From Pyrocephalus nanus (taxonomy: Eukaryota; Chordata; Aves; Passeriformes; Tyrannidae), in contig CM076276.1 of the NCBI GenBank assembly GCA_038380795.1, positions 11,670,001-11,734,000 of the forward strand: 64,000 nucleotides of DNA, written 5' to 3'. Every line of letters starts with the position of its first letter. The stretch's first letter is position 1. The notes under the pieces were generated by a model. The model did no database searches. It was given only the letters and a program-made list of their open reading frames with translations, and was not told the origin of the DNA. Positions 37,189 to 51,412 of the stretch are shown here, piece after piece. The position numbers and the translations under genes were made by a program.

Positions 37189-40100
37189 AGAGATGACAAA
37201 AACCCGAGAGAAGCATCACCATGACACAGGACACCAGGGCTGGTGCCATTTCATCTTAGGGCTGCGCTGCTGAAAACAGAGTAGCTGCAGTCTCGCTATC
37301 AGCTGTTGTCAGAAAAAGATATGAGAGAAGAACCATCCCAGTGACAGCCTTCTAGTGCAGCACAACACAATTACTGGAACCTCATTCATACAAAGCATTA
37401 AAAAATTGCATATCTGTTTCCAAATCAATCCGTTTTCCTTTGAGAGCATGCTTTGTTTTTAACAAACAGCACATAGTCTTGGGTTCTACTGGATCTTTTC
37501 ATCTTTTTCTAACGGAGTAGAGGTAAAACTGAGGTTTAATATGATCTGCTTTGACTGACAGACAGTACTCAGCAAGTAATTAGAGCCACCACCTGCCCAT
37601 TGGTCTTGCCAGCAACCTGTGTTGGAAGAGAAATGTCTTCTGAGGCCAGGTGATTAGCACTTCTTTTGAAATGTGGGCATGACTCTATTAAACCAGAATG
37701 GCTTGGTCCCTCTTTTTCACAGTTCTCTGTGCATCACGAAGTAGTGATGCACAGTTATCCGTGTATTCCTGGAGATGCTCTCCATGTGTGCCCTTCAGAC
37801 ACTCAGGCTGCTGTTGGGACACCGATGGGCAGCTGCTCCGAGGCTCACATCAAGCAGCTCATCACAGATCAACTGCTGGCAAAGCACGGGATGAATAACA
37901 ACAACAAAGTGAAATCCTTCTTGTGACTGTTAAAGAGTTGGTTCATAATTTAAATATGACAAGTTTATCCAAGGCTGAACTAAGTAAGTATTTAAAGAGT
38001 GAGCCGGACATGAAACAAAAGTATCGCATACAAGTCAAAAACCCTCAAGCAAGTGAAAAAGATCAAACCCAGAGTGCCTAGTTTACTCAGGAATGGAAGA
38101 TCTTTGTTTCTCTGATGCTAAAAACAATGCTGGAAAATTTATGAGTGATTCAGAGGGGTCTTATTTCTCATTATAATTAAAAGAAAATAAATCAAAAAGC
38201 TTTTAGATAAAATAACACTATTGTTAAGGTACTGTTTAGATAGATTCAAAAGGGAATACTGCCTGAAAGGACACTCAGTATAAATCAAGTACAATCTGCA
38301 CTGCCAGGTCACCAAATTGCATTTCTTGGTAAATTTATGTAGGAATTCACTCAAATTCCAAAGCAGCTGTCTCCCTACCTCAAAATCTTCCTTCTTGAAA
38401 ATATTATACCTTTTAAAGCACTGGATGAATTAGAAACCTGTTTCAAGCTCCACTTCAATTTGGAACAATTCACAGATTAATTTAAGAATCAGGATCTATG
38501 AAATAGTCTCTTCATTGTTGCATTACAGTGGAGAAAGTTCATCAAGACAGCTTCACATCTGCAGTTGCAACTGGATAACTGCATTACCAAGGCACCACCA
38601 CTTCCTTGGATCTGTTTTAATTAATCAGTTAAGAAGGGAACCTCTGTCCAAGAGTAATATCTGTGGTGATGGAACATGCACATGGATCAGTTCACCAAGC
38701 TTGCAACAGGTTAGCCTCTAAAACAGGGCAGAGTGGATGGGAGAGACCAGGTAACCACAATTTCTGTCTAAAGATGCATTACAGTTTCTTCAACAACACT
38801 CTTTTTTTTATGCATAGGGTAAACAGAAGCACAAGCCCCTCATCAACTGTGTTATAACAAATAAAACTGCACTATGGAAATCTTACTGCAAATATTTTTT
38901 GCTCTTATCAAAGAACCTCAGTCCTGATTAGAGTCAGAACAGAAAAAAAAAAGCAAACATCAGATTAAATACTACCAAAAAGCCAAGATCTCACATTTTA
39001 TTATTGCAAAACATTTTGATAAGACAATGGAGAAATCTTTTTTCCTGATCTCCCAATATTGTGACTTGTTTCTATAAAAGCTGAGTGGACTGACAAATTA
39101 TGATTGATTTGACATTCACAAAGAAAAATGAGATATGTGCTAGGTTTCCTTCCTCAAATAATGAAAAATATTTGAGATTCACATCTCATGGAGAGCACAG
39201 ACATTCAGCCACATACAAAACTCTCAAACTAGGCTGGAAAAAAACTGTTTCAAAGCATGAGAAAAGTTAAGCAGAGAGAGACAAATGGGCAATTTCCTCA
39301 GCCACTGCATGGAAATAACAGCTTCATCTGTTTATATTTCAGCCTCAGAACAAATGTGATGTTAATGTACATAAAATTTAAATTCCAGAGATGTCTATGA
39401 AAGCAGGGACAATCCTCAACTCTCTGAACTGAGTGTTACCATAGGTTTCCTTGCTATGGGAGGCATGAAATTCAACTTCCTTACAACTCTCACCACCATG
39501 CCAAAGCACATTATTGGGATCCTTTCTTCCCCTCTTAGGACAGATTGATAATTCTTCCAGAAACTGCACCAAATACAACATAAACAGCCTCTCTGAGAAA
39601 AAATCCAAAAGGAAAAGTTCTATTTCTTATTGACACAAAACAGGATTTGAAAGTAGGCATTCAGAAGCAAAAGCTGTTAAAGCCAGACTTGTGCACTCTT
39701 CTTCCACCCTGGTGACACCCATGGCTTTTCAGAAGTAATTGCTCACTCAATATGAGCATTAAATGTATAAAATAAAATAGGCCCAAAGTTCTCCATTCAA
39801 CATGAGCTTGGAGAACTGGCATTTTAAAATCTTTACAAGTTCAAAGTAAACCTTTCTAAGCCTTAAAGAGAAAAAGTAATTTTTTTTTATCAGCCTATTA
39901 ATGTTCCTTGTTCCACATCCCAGCGAATGAGATGCCAACACCTTTCTGTTCTGAGCTGTTGAGACTCTTCATATTTTGCTCTTCCTTTCCTGTAATCCAC
40001 TTTAATGCAATCTTAATGATAAAACTTCATTTTCCAGAATATTCTCTGCAAGACCGAGGACAATGACGGCACAGAGCGAACAGTGAAGCTGTAAGATACA

Positions 40101-43100
40101 TTTTAATAATCTCCTTCAAAAATTACAAAAGCAGATGACAGTTTCCCCCCAACCAGTGATCCACAAAACATTATTTTAATCATTCCATCCCTTTCAGTAG
40201 CCAAGTACCTCCGTTACTAAAAAAAAATAACAGGGAAAACAAACAGGATGCCACAGAACCTGAGAGGAAAACAAGAGGTCCAGAGCAGCACAGAGACAAT
40301 TAGAAGAGCAACACTGTCTGGGTCATGTTGGAACTCGGGAGAAGATGAGACACGTGTAAGTACCAGGGCCAACTGTCAGGAATGAGATCACATCAAAGAG
40401 AAGCACCGAAAACCAGAGTGTGACAGGAGGAACGCTGAGGGAGCACAGGGGGAAAACACGATGACAGCGCTATCGCACGCACGCAACAGAAAAAGGAACC
40501 GCCGCCGACACCGACACCTTCATGTCAGAGTCCAAAAGAAAAAGGTTAACGCAGGAGCTAATGAGGCAAAGAGGAGCAAGGGAAATTGTTTTGTAGCGAG
40601 ACATTTGGATGAAGAAATGCCCATTCCTGAGGCTTGACAACTTGGAGCCATCTCAATGTATCCACACAGGTACAGACAGTACACACATAAACCATGCTGG
40701 AAGCTGATCAACAGAGATGAGCAAGGATGTTGTTTTTCAGTCCTGTTCTTTCCCCCAGGTTTAAAAGCCAACATGAAGGCATAAGCAGCAACTGGGTAAC
40801 TCCAGTCTGCCTTATCCTGTCCTGGACAGCACCAGGGCATCCCTGTCTGTGCCCTCCCTGGAAAATCTTTCCAACCTCCAATTTCTGACATGGACAATTT
40901 CCCCTCTCAGCCTCTGCCTAACCTGCCTCGATGGGAACCCCTACCATCCATCATCCAGGATGGGAATCAACAAGGAAAAACAGAAGGGAATAGGTGATGA
41001 CAAAAACAGTCTGAGTTAAAAAGGGACAGGACACAGGAAAGGAAAAGTGGGGGCTTGGCAAAACAGAAAAATATCCATCTTATGTTAAAAAGGAGAAAAA
41101 AAAAAAACCAAAAACACTGATTCACCACAAAATGCTGCTGAAAAGACTTACTGGAGCTCTGAGAACGTGGCTGCAGAAAGGAGCTGCTCAAACTTTACTC
41201 CCAAAGGAGCAAAATAAGATTGTTTGGCATCTTCTGCTGCCTTCCTTCTTCACAGAGTATTGTGGATATAGGGAAGCAACAGCACCCATCCCTGCCCTCA
41301 AACACTCTCTGGCTACTGAGACAGTGGGACCTGTGGAGGCCAACAGGTCCATGTTATCTGTTTGCTCACTACATTCACAAAGAGAAGCAACACAAAATAT
41401 GATCATCTTTAGTGGAAGTTATCACAGGGGCTACATTTTATTTAAAGCTTTAACTGTGCCATGTGAAATACTGCTACACAAAATACTACATGAAACAGCC
41501 TACAGAGAGTTGGTAGGACAACAAGCTTTCTTCTTGCTATTTATTGCTCACAAACATCTGCAAACTTCCTCTTGGTTCACACCTTGTATTTTCTCAAAGA
41601 CCTTCTACATAACTCATCATCATCAGGCTTCCATAAATCACAAATCATTCAAAAACAAGCAGTTCATACATCACTTGGCCGCTCTACGTACAAGGAAGAC
41701 TCGAATCATACTGAATTTATAATGAGGCAACAACATAAAGAGAATTATTTTGCTAGTGCAGCCAGATGAAATAGATAAGAAGCAGACAGACATTTGGAGC
41801 TTTATTGTTGCACTGACGATGTTTTATCTGTGAGACAGTATTTAATTTTACTCCCTAACCAGCAGCATAACTATCAGGCTCAGAAACACAGTTCCATCAA
41901 AGTGAACAGTTACAGAACAGAAATAATGTATTTTCCACCCCAGCCCCAGCACAATGGCCATAATTGACTGGCAGGAGCTAAGATTTACTAAAAGAAATTC
42001 ACGTCAGGCACCCTCTGCTTCCTTTCATTACAGGGTCAAAACACTTGCTGCAACACCCGGGGCTTTGCTGACGGCAGCGACCCAGAGGAGCCAAGCCCAG
42101 GAACGTTGCCAAAATGCAGAGGCCAGGGTGGCTCTACCTGAACGGATACTTAATCAGCCACTCAACGTGAGATTTACTGTCCCAGTACTAAACATGCTTC
42201 CCACATCCATCATCGAGATGAGAATGAAAGCAATGTCTTAATAAATGAGAAACTTCCGTGGTTTGTTTTGGGGTTTACGTTGATACATTAACGATTTCAA
42301 CATCCATCAATATTTCAAGGGTGAGACGACTACAGGCATAAATGTCCTTTTTCTAAGCCTCTAAACCTTAAGTGTCCATAAGGCCAAAGCTTCTACTAAA
42401 GGCATTTATTTGGTGAATAAAACTTTTACTGGTATTTAAAAACCACTGAGCCCACACTGCTCGCTGTGCTCTTACTACATTTGTAAATGCTGCCGTCTTC
42501 AGTACAACTGGGTACAGGAGAAATCAAGCTGATAGTTGAATAACAAAGTGATTTCTAACAGCTTATGTAGACAAATCTATTCAGGGCTTTTGGTGTGTCC
42601 AAATGCTCATGGTTCTTGTTCTGAATCAACAAGAAGTCAGACACACTTGCACCCTGAGCAAACTGATTCCCTTCACGGTGCTTGGAGAGAAGCAAATACT
42701 AAACATTCTTAATAAAATGCAAGTAATTAAAAAGCAGGAATTAAAAACAACAGTCCTCTATGGTTATTAACACAGCATATAGCCAGCACTCCGTGTATCA
42801 TCTCTCTCTGCATCATCATTTGTATGTGGCATTTGGCAATTATGAAGAACAGCCTATTTTTAAAGAGCATTCACTGATAAGGATTTTCCACTCCTACTCT
42901 GAGACAGGAATAATTCCTCCCCCCCCCGTACAAGTTTAAAGTGTCTTTCCAACACTGCAGAGAACAGGATGCACACTACAGAGATGCCTTCTGACCACAG
43001 ACTGGTACACCAAACCAAGCCAAGATGTTCACTAAACTGTTCAAAATGCATTACAGGGAGCTGGGCAGGCAGTATCTCCATTCCCATTATTTCATTAAGA

Positions 43101-44693
43101 GTCGTGCTCATTTAGTCCCCTTTGCAGCCCCTCATTTTGGCTCTCCTAATGACCCTGGCTGGTGAGGAAGGGCAGCCTGTGGGCAATACTGTCAGCAAGA
43201 AAACACATGGAGCTTCAGCACCAAAAGATGTCAAACGGCTGCTCCCTTCCCTATCTCCCCCTGCTCAGCTCTGAACATTCAACACAAGGGAGCAAAACAC
43301 TGGAGGAAAGGAAATGTCATAGAAGGGAGGAAAACAAACAAACAAGACCCCCAAAAAACAACCCCAAGGAAGAATTTGGAAAAAGAAAAACTTTCTCCAG
43401 CCAGGATCCAGAACCCTCTCTGCAGCTGGCTTTATTTACATCATCTAATTCAAATTCTAAATGTTTCAAGTGTTATTACACTTTTTTCTTTGAAAACAAA
43501 AATGACAACAACTGAAACAAAACTGGGAATGAGAAAACTCAAAGACTGAAAAAATTACTAATCAAAGCAGAGGCCTGTACATGGGCTGGTGAAGTCACTG
43601 GCCAGCTCTACCCAGTAATTTCGCTTCGTGTCGGCTCTGATGAGTTTTATATTTCTAACATTTCATCAATTTGAGTCACTAAATTCAATTTGCATTCACA
43701 GATAAACAGAGAAGGAATAATAAATACTCTCATCTGACCTTGAAGTGTGACACAGAAAATTGCCCTCGATGATTTCATTTCAGTCTGAACCAGCATGAAT
43801 AATGCAGTTGGCCCCATCAGTTACCAATCTATAATCACACTTCTGGGCTGGAGGAACTCAGGGCCGCGCCTAAATATGATGGAGGAAATCAAAATTCCTC
43901 ACTCTTTTTTTACTAGTCTTTTCTGCTGCTCCCTCTCTACAGGGATGAAGCCCCTCTGTCCTTCTCCACCAAACCCCCTGATTCCCACATACACATTCCC
44001 AAGGATTTCATTTGTTGTACAGACAAATGGAAAGCAAGATGAAGGCACTGTAGAGTTTTCTCAACCTAACCCAGTACGATGTGCATTATAAAATGCACAT
44101 AACAAGCCTTCTCCCTCCCAGTAAGCTGTCAAGTCACTGGGCTGGCTCTCCAGCACTGGTGTGAAGCACAGCCACGCCACACAGGCAACTGGTGCTTTAA
44201 CATCATGAGTGACTAAGAATATTTCCCATTTCTGTTATACATTCAAACATACCATGAGAGCGGGAAAGTCATCTGGGAATAGGCAGCATGAGAGCTGAGG
44301 AGCTGTAGAGAATGAAGAACTCATAAAGAGGAGCGAGAAAAAGGTAAATTTGCTTGAAGTGGGGAAAGAAATGAGTAGGAGAATGGTCATGCTGAATCAA
44401 CTTGTCAGGAAACAAATCTGCTGAAATTCTAGGCTCTTGACAGTTAGATAATGGCTTATCTTAATAAAATAAGAAGGGCCAAAGTGTTTAGATGAGAAAA
44501 ACAAAACATTAAACCCTCCAATGCATTATAGCAAGTGAGTCCTCACAGACTGGTGACTCATTACAGTTTCGTGAAGGTTCTGAGGATCTGTTTCAAATTA
44601 CCTTTTCCAAAGAGACCTCATTTCCAATGTGCATTACTGTACTCCACAGTGAAATGAGTACTGAAATGAGGATTGTATATTCCTGCTCAGTCA

Positions 44694-44720
44694 CTCTCTC
44701 TCTTTTTTTTTTTTTTTTTT
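44694..44720. repeat. CT repeat followed by T18
   Basis: About four CT units directly precede eighteen T. Confidence 0.92.
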
Positions 44721-47301
44721 AATATCTGAATTTAGGAGTACCTGGATGAATTTACAGAAACAGAATTGTCTAAAATATTTTCTGCAAAACAACTCAGTGA
44801 AGGACCCCCACCACAACTCTCACTAAAATACAAAGCTATGGCTCAGCATTTCAGCATCAGGCTTTTGTCAGTGAAAACCCCTCCAGGTTATGTGATGAAA
44901 ACCTGTCTAGGTTTTCTCTGGGGCACTCAGAAGAGAATCCGTAATGTTACTTGTTGACAACAAATAAAGCCAAACAATTAAGTGCTACCCCCCCAGCATT
45001 TACCCACGGGACACAGGCACTGATAAAAGCAAAGGAACGGCTGCAAAGTCACTCAGCATTCTGTGACAAGCACTCTGCCAGACTGCTGTTCTTGGCTTTT
45101 CTTTCTCACAGGCACCAATTTAACTCCATCTCAAATCCTCCTCCCACCTGCTTTGACTCAACTTATGTCAAAGCAGTCTACCAGGATCCAAGCCATACTG
45201 AGCACAGCATTGTAACAGACCTGCTAATCCTTAAATCCACAATATGGAAGCACATTGAGTCTGCAAAGGTCTCAAAAATTCCATGACCAAATAACCTGAC
45301 CTGCAACCATGAATTTCCCAAGTGCCACCGCGTCTTTGGGCACAAACAACGTGACATGGCAGGGGAGGATCTTTCCTACCAGACTCCAACAACAAAGCAG
45401 GATTCAGTGCTAACTGCATCTGTTTTCTGCAGGATCTCTGCCTCATTTGCTGCAGAATATGGAAGACTAATGAAGCACAGGAATTGCTTAAAGAGAATGA
45501 TCTCACATTAAGGCAACTGAAAGTCTCCCCAAAAAAAGCTGGTTCCAATTCTTGCCTGTGCCAGAGCTCCCAATGACACCATGAACTTTTCAAAGGCAGT
45601 CCTTGGTGCTGAGCTCCAGGGCTGGGCACTGACACTGCTGCTGAAATCAGTAGCAGCTCCTCATACCAAAGGAAGCCTTGGGTAATGCTAAGAAAGTGTT
45701 CTGAAAGAAAAAGTTTCAAATAGTCCACGTTGCCATCCCCAAAAATAATGCTATACTTTCTCCTTGGTTTACATCTGGTATAATAGGACTAGCATAAGAA
45801 ATAACTAATAAATTATTAAATTTCTCTACAGAAAAACATTAATAGCTGCTCATTAAGTCAACATAATACAGTGTCTCTGCCAAGTGAAACAGGAATGGTG
45901 CATGCTATAGGAAATCAGACTAAAGAGGTAGCAGGTAACTTGATTTCTGGCATTTCCTACTCTCTGAGAGCTTCAATTTGCAACCCTGATGTTGCCCTGG
46001 CAAGTAGCTGTTTTCCCTATGGGGAGAATACTCCTTTAAAGTTAAAAATAAAAAAAAAATTAAAGCAAGAACATAAATCTAAGACCAAGAATGAAGAAAA
46101 ACAGTAGAGTTAGCTGAAACTGCCCCAAAAACATCCAGTGTGGGTTAAGCTTCATCCCAATTATATCATTTTACATTCTCATATACATCCATTTTGGGCA
46201 CGTACACAAGCACACACAGACCCACGAAGCAGAGAAGAGCTGGTCTCCAGCCATCTGGTGTCAGATACTGAGACTAAAGAACTGGGATCTTTCCAAGCTC
46301 GACTGTCACACCAGGAATATCTGCCACTCCTTCTGCAGCGGCTCTGCAGCCTCTCTCGCAGAAATCCAGGGAATTCTGTGCAACTGCACCTCCTCCCTGC
46401 TCAGCTGTGTCTGGGCAGCTGAGCAGAGCTAAAAGGTTTTCTCACACCCTGTTTCCAAGCCACGATTTTTCCTCATGAAAAGGGTATGCCCAGATCAGAC
46501 TTATTATGAAGTCCTGGTAACCTCATTCCTAAAACATCCTGTGAGTGTTTGTTTTCCCTGTTTCACCCAGAAATCCAGAGCACTATTTCAGCCTTCCACT
46601 GGACTGTTGACACTATCAGGACTTACCTGCAGGGCACCTTCCTCTAATTTCTACCCCCCAAATTTGCTCAAAGAACCCTTAAACCAATACAAGGCAAGGG
46701 GAATAAAGCTGTCACTGTGGAAGGAGAACTGCCAGAACAACTACATTTATAGCCCTGTTACATCAATTCTTCTACATCAATATTTTTAAGTGTTTAATAA
46801 AACAACAATACTACATGCAATGCAATCTTTTTGTAATGAATACTTTATACAGAAACCAGTCAGGTGGACATGTAAATGGTCTTTTATACAGCAGTTTCAG
46901 GTTTCAAAATCACTAGATGAGCAGAGAGGTCAGATCCTTTATTTTGTGGTGAAGTTGTGATAGTGAAATTAATTTAAAGACACGACAACCAAGTAATTTT
47001 GTTTCTGTACCACTCAGAAATGCTCTGTTCAATGTAATTTGGTGTCAGCCAGTTGGTACCACAAATCACACATCAAACAGCTCCATGCTGGAGGGACAGG
47101 ATCGTAGTTCAGTGTGGATTCAACAGGTGCAGTGAGAAGTTTCTGTCCTCAGTACCACAATTCATCACTGTCTTGCTTTAACCCCAGCCAGCAACTAAGC
47201 ACCACACAGCCACTCACACCCTGGTGGGATGGGGCAGAGAACTGGAAGGGTAAAAGTAAGACAACTCAAGTTAAGAAGAGTTTAATAATTGAAATTAAAT
47301 A

Positions 47302-47321
47302 AGATGATGACGATGATGATA
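47302..47321. repeat. Short GAT/GAC trinucleotide repeat
   Basis: GATGATGACGATGATGAT with one interruption. Confidence 0.85.
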
Positions 47322-47504
47322 CGTTGTGATGGAAAATAAAATAAAAATCAAGACATATAAACCCCAAGGAAAACGAGCGATCTAAATGAAAAACAATTCC
47401 TCACCACTAACTGATCAATGCCCAGCCTATTCCAGAGCAATGGGCCCCTGGCTAGTTTTCCCTCTAGTTAACATGCAAAGCATGACACCAGGTGGTCTGG
47501 ACCA

Positions 47505-47891
47505 TCATAGAATCATATAATGATTTGGGTTGGAAGAGACCTTCAAGATCATCCCATGTCCCAAGGGCAGGGACACCTTTCACTAGACCAGGTTGCTCAG
47601 AGTCCCATCCAATGTGGTCTTGGACACTTCCAGGGATGGGGCAGCCACAGCTTCTCTGGGCAACCTGTGCCAGGGCCTCACCACCCTCAGAGGGAAGAAT
47701 TTCTTCCTAAAATCTAATCTAAACCTACCCTCTTTCAGTTTGAAGCCATTCCCCCTTGTCCTGTCACTCTTTTAAACAGTCTCTCTCCATCCTTTTTGTA
47801 GGATCCATTCAGATACTGGAAGACCACAATTAGGTCACCTCAAAGCCTTCTCTTCCAGGCTGAACAATCCCCATTTCCACAGGAGAGGTGC
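47505..47891 (-). mobile_element. 5'-truncated CR1 LINE, 3' end
   Basis: The plus strand begins with degenerate copies of the CR1 octamer (TCATAGAATCATATAATG) followed by TTTGGGTTGGAAGAGACC, which is the reverse complement of an avian CR1 3' terminus, so the element lies on the minus strand. The match continues through the blocks CACCTTTCACTAGACCAGG, GGGGCAGCCACAGCTTCTCT, AATTTCTTCCTAA and CCCCTTGTCCTGTCACT, to CAGGCTGAACAATCCC and AGGAGAGGTG. It is about 390 bp, non-coding, truncated at its 5' end, and is the best-preserved transposable element here. Plus-strand ORFs crossing it at 47492-47710 and 47520-47717 are artefacts of this repeat. Confidence 0.95.
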
Positions 47892-49867
47892 AAAGCACGA
47901 AAGGCAATGCTGCTGTCATGTTTACTTTTGCAAACTCCTTTATGAAGGAAAGAAGAAAACCACCTACGAGAGCTTACACGGTCCAGCAAAACAAATTGAC
48001 AAGTAAAAAGTTGCCAAGACCAAGACTAAAAGCCCAAGGCAATAACTGGGACACACAAGCTGAAGCTCTCTGGAGCTGCCCATCAGCACAATTAGCAGGG
48101 CTGGTCCCCCCCAGCCCACATCCCCCGTGTTCAATAGAGGCACTTTGGCAGCCAATAGATGGTCTGTGCTCAGCACACCCTTCGATTGCCACCTGTCTTC
48201 CCTTATCATCTCCCCTGCTGCCTCCATTGTACCTGATTAATACAGCCCACTCCTCCTGTTTATTCCCTTATCGATCCACCGTCTCCTGCATGGGAAAAGG
48301 CGTCAATGCAGTTAAGGGCAGGCACCTGCTTGGAGACTTCACCCCTCAGCTGCTTTCTGAGAGAGCGCTTTGTTCTCACTGGATAATAAGATGCTGTGGT
48401 TAAAGGAGCTTTCAGGTATTGGCATTGTCATAAAATGTTCCTTGTGTCCTACTTCACTGTAGCTGACAAACTCTCTGCTTGCTGTCACTGGACTAATGAG
48501 AAAAGAAGCACTTCTAAAGAGCTTAGGGTACTTCTGCATTGCAAAGTGCAAAGGAGGAAGTAAGATATTTCATCCATGTTCCATTTCACTACAAAGCCCC
48601 ACAAAGAGGAAAGAAAAAAGGGAATGTTTCTGCACAATCACTGTATCAAGCAAGCAGCTCACTTATTAATCTCTCCTTCCTCCACATTCTCTGGCTTGGG
48701 GGCTTGGAAAGTTGACACTTGACTTGAAAAATGCCAACTCTAAGCAGTTTATTTCCTCTTGAACTTTAAGAGCTGACTGAGACAGAAATGACCTTTAAAA
48801 AGGCAGGGTTAGTTCTTGTATGAATTGATAGAAGGATTCTTTGCTTACACAGCACAGCAAGGTACTGAGCAAATCTCCTATACAAACTCCCCTCTCTCAC
48901 CAGAGGCAAGAACAACACCGCGTTCCATCCGCCACAAGATCCACAAAACTGGAGGATGTGGGACCTGGTGACCCAGCTTGTCTAAGTCAAGAGGGGAAGA
49001 GGAGGCTACAGCCATAAATCAGTGACCTTTTACATGCACAAGACAGAGACTACACCAACATTCATACCCTCAAGACATCTTCCATCACAAGGAAGCAGTG
49101 CAGGCACAGCCAAAATTAAGCAGACCCACCAACTTGTACCTAAATCCCACCACGAGCCCAGACTACAAAACAGGCACACAGGTCAGTGGGGCACAGCAAG
49201 AGACCAGGAGTATTTTTGGACATCTCACTGGTGGTTGTGACTTTGCTTACACCAATCTCTGCTGGAGCTGCTGAAAAAGAAACTAATCCTTGCATGGCTC
49301 ATTAATGGTCTTCGATGAAAGGCAGTTTGAAAATGCAAATCAATACCCAACAATAACTACTAATAATACTTGCTGCCATACCAGTAGCCAGGAATGTAAC
49401 TGGGCACAATATTCTTGTCTGAGGTCCACCACACAATTAGTACCACCAGATGTCCAAAGAAAGGCAATTGAGGGATTTTGTGGCAGCAGAGGGATAACCT
49501 GGGAGTTTTGATAAAGGAAAATTCACAAAGCAAATATGTGGAATGCCAATAGGGATGGGGATACACTGGAGACAAATAAGTTTAGTCTGCCTGTGCTAAT
49601 AATGGCACTTAGTGGTACAGAATTTGAAGATGTAAAGTGCCCTGATGATGGGAAGGTCTGTGTCTACACCTGCACATTAAATGAAAATATCTAAATGATA
49701 TTTCATTTATCTTGAATAGTTCAAAATTATTCACCTATTACTCTGTAAGGAAGGCAGATGTAGCCATTTTGGTAACAGCAAAAAGTTCATGCAGGTGGTG
49801 AGCGAGCTTTCCAACACCAGGCAGAGAAACTCCTGAAGGTAGGGTTGAAATTTTGCCTCCCACTGCC

Positions 49868-49902
49868 TTTTTTTTTTTCTATTATTTTATTTTATTTTAT
49901 TT
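49868..49902. repeat. T11 followed by (ATTTT)n
   Basis: Eleven T, then about four ATTTT units. Confidence 0.88.
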
Positions 49903-50433
49903 CTAGCCTTGATCTTTGTCTACTAAGCCATGCCGACTCTGAGCACTAACGGACTGATGGAGTTCAGCAATCTCCAGTGAAGTATGAAGTATCACTTTGC
50001 CATCAGCAGCAATGAAATGCTTCCAATCTACCATCAGCCCACTTAAGCAGAAGCAGACATCTTATAAAGAGAACCCCACGGCTATTCTGTGCAGGATTTT
50101 TCGTTTTCTCTGGAAGGAAAATATGCATCAAACTCACAAAGGCAGACAGAAGAAGTCAAGCCTTATATAGTCTAGGTTAACTTATTAATAATGAATCATT
50201 TTTGTCATTATTCCTAAGGTTTAGCATCAGGCACTACGCCTCGAGGAATGTTCAGTGAGGGGAGAGGAGGTGGGGAGGGAGTTTTGCTCTCCAGTGCAAC
50301 TGCAGGCATGACAGGGAACCAAGGCATCAGTGGGATATTGAGTGGAAACACTCAAATAAGAGCTTGGCATCTCACTGCTGGCAGAGACTTCGAAAATTCC
50401 TGCACCTGAAATATAAGTAGAGTTGTATGTACA

Positions 50434-50470
50434 GTGTGTGTATATATATATATATATATACACACACACA
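50434..50470. repeat. Compound (TG)n(TA)10(CA)n microsatellite, self-complementary
   Basis: GTGTGTG at 50434-50440, ten TA units at 50441-50460 and CACACAC at 50461-50467 form a 34-bp perfect palindrome, with further CA units to 50470. Confidence 0.95.
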
Positions 50471-50519
50471 AATATACACAGGCACAAGTGCACAGTACTT
50501 ATCAATGCATATTAAAGAA

Positions 50520-50560
50520 GAAGAAAATAAAGAAAATAAAGAAAATAAAATAAAGAAAAA
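50520..50560. repeat. AAAATAAAG-type tandem repeat
   Basis: Four to five imperfect copies of a nine-base A-rich unit (AAAATAAAG). Confidence 0.88.
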
Positions 50561-51412
50561 TCTGTGCTGTTTCAGCCTACACAGAGTTGCAAAAGTTGCA
50601 AGTGTTCATTTTTTAGATATTTTTAAATACTGCCTGATCTCTCTGATGGGGCTTTTCCCATGCACATCATCCCAGGAGGCCTCGGAGGAACCTGTTCACC
50701 CCTGCAATTCATGAGAGAGGCTCCCACTTCCGAAGTTACTGCACAGCCTCTTCCTTTTAACAGGCAATTTAACAGTGTTTAGCCTCCAACTGTTGCTTTC
50801 ACACACAGAATGCTGCTTTGGGGGCTCTGACTCTTGTACATAAACAGGCTCCTTAACATCTGCAGGGCAATACGAAAACACAGAAATGCAGATTTTATAC
50901 AGTAGGTGTATAACTGCTGCAAAACAGATTTGCTCCACTGTAATACACATCAAACAACATTAAAAAGCAGTAAGGAACTGCCATCTGATTTACATGAGAT
51001 GTACTTTGAGACTTGTAACTTTCGCCTGAAGGTTTTAATTAAAGCAATTCATGTCCCAGGGCACTTTTTCTTGTCTCAAAGCGTCTTCCTCACTCAGCTG
51101 CTTCAAGGACTCTGCTCTCCGTGCTTTGGCACCATCTAATCACTCCCGTGGGAGCAAATGGTAACATGAACACAGATCAGAAAAATAGCTTTAAACGAAG
51201 CGAGAAAGATGAAGAACCAAATGTAAAAGAAGAAACAATTTTGTACCCTTTATACAGGAGTCTATTAGATCTTTGGAATGACAACAAAGCGGGGGAAAGG
51301 TACTGGTCTGAGTAAAATCTGAGGCTCGTGAGTTCTGTCACTGTTTGCTGAGACGCTCCCGACATGAGTGTTCCCAGATCCAACTTCCAAGCGATCATCT
51401 TCAGTCAGGAAA

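Larger units (their letters stand above)
37189..47504. other. Intronic segment without recognised genes
   Basis: Contains a CpG cluster at 40459-40513 and TC/T runs at 44694. The longest ORFs are 41132-41722 (+, 196 codons), 45231-45728 (-, 165 codons) and 40520-40897 (-, 125 codons). None has a recognisable domain, a Kozak-like start in promoter context, or splice sites flanking a conserved reading frame. I treat them as chance ORFs. Confidence 0.75.

Noticed and set aside
41132..41722. 196-codon plus-strand ORF
   Set aside because: No domain, signal, repeat or family resemblance; competing ORFs occur on both strands at the same place; no promoter or splice context.
45231..45728. 165-codon minus-strand ORF, in the MAD1L1 sense direction
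   Set aside because: Translation is not coiled coil and does not resemble MAD1 or another family I know. A cryptic or lineage-specific exon cannot be shown from sequence alone.
47888..48403. 171-codon plus-strand ORF
   Set aside because: Starts at the edge of a CR1 tail, no recognisable domain, and minus-strand ORFs overlap it.
50257..50281. G-rich stretch considered as a G-quadruplex
   Set aside because: Only three G runs of three or more; two of the intervening runs are GG.
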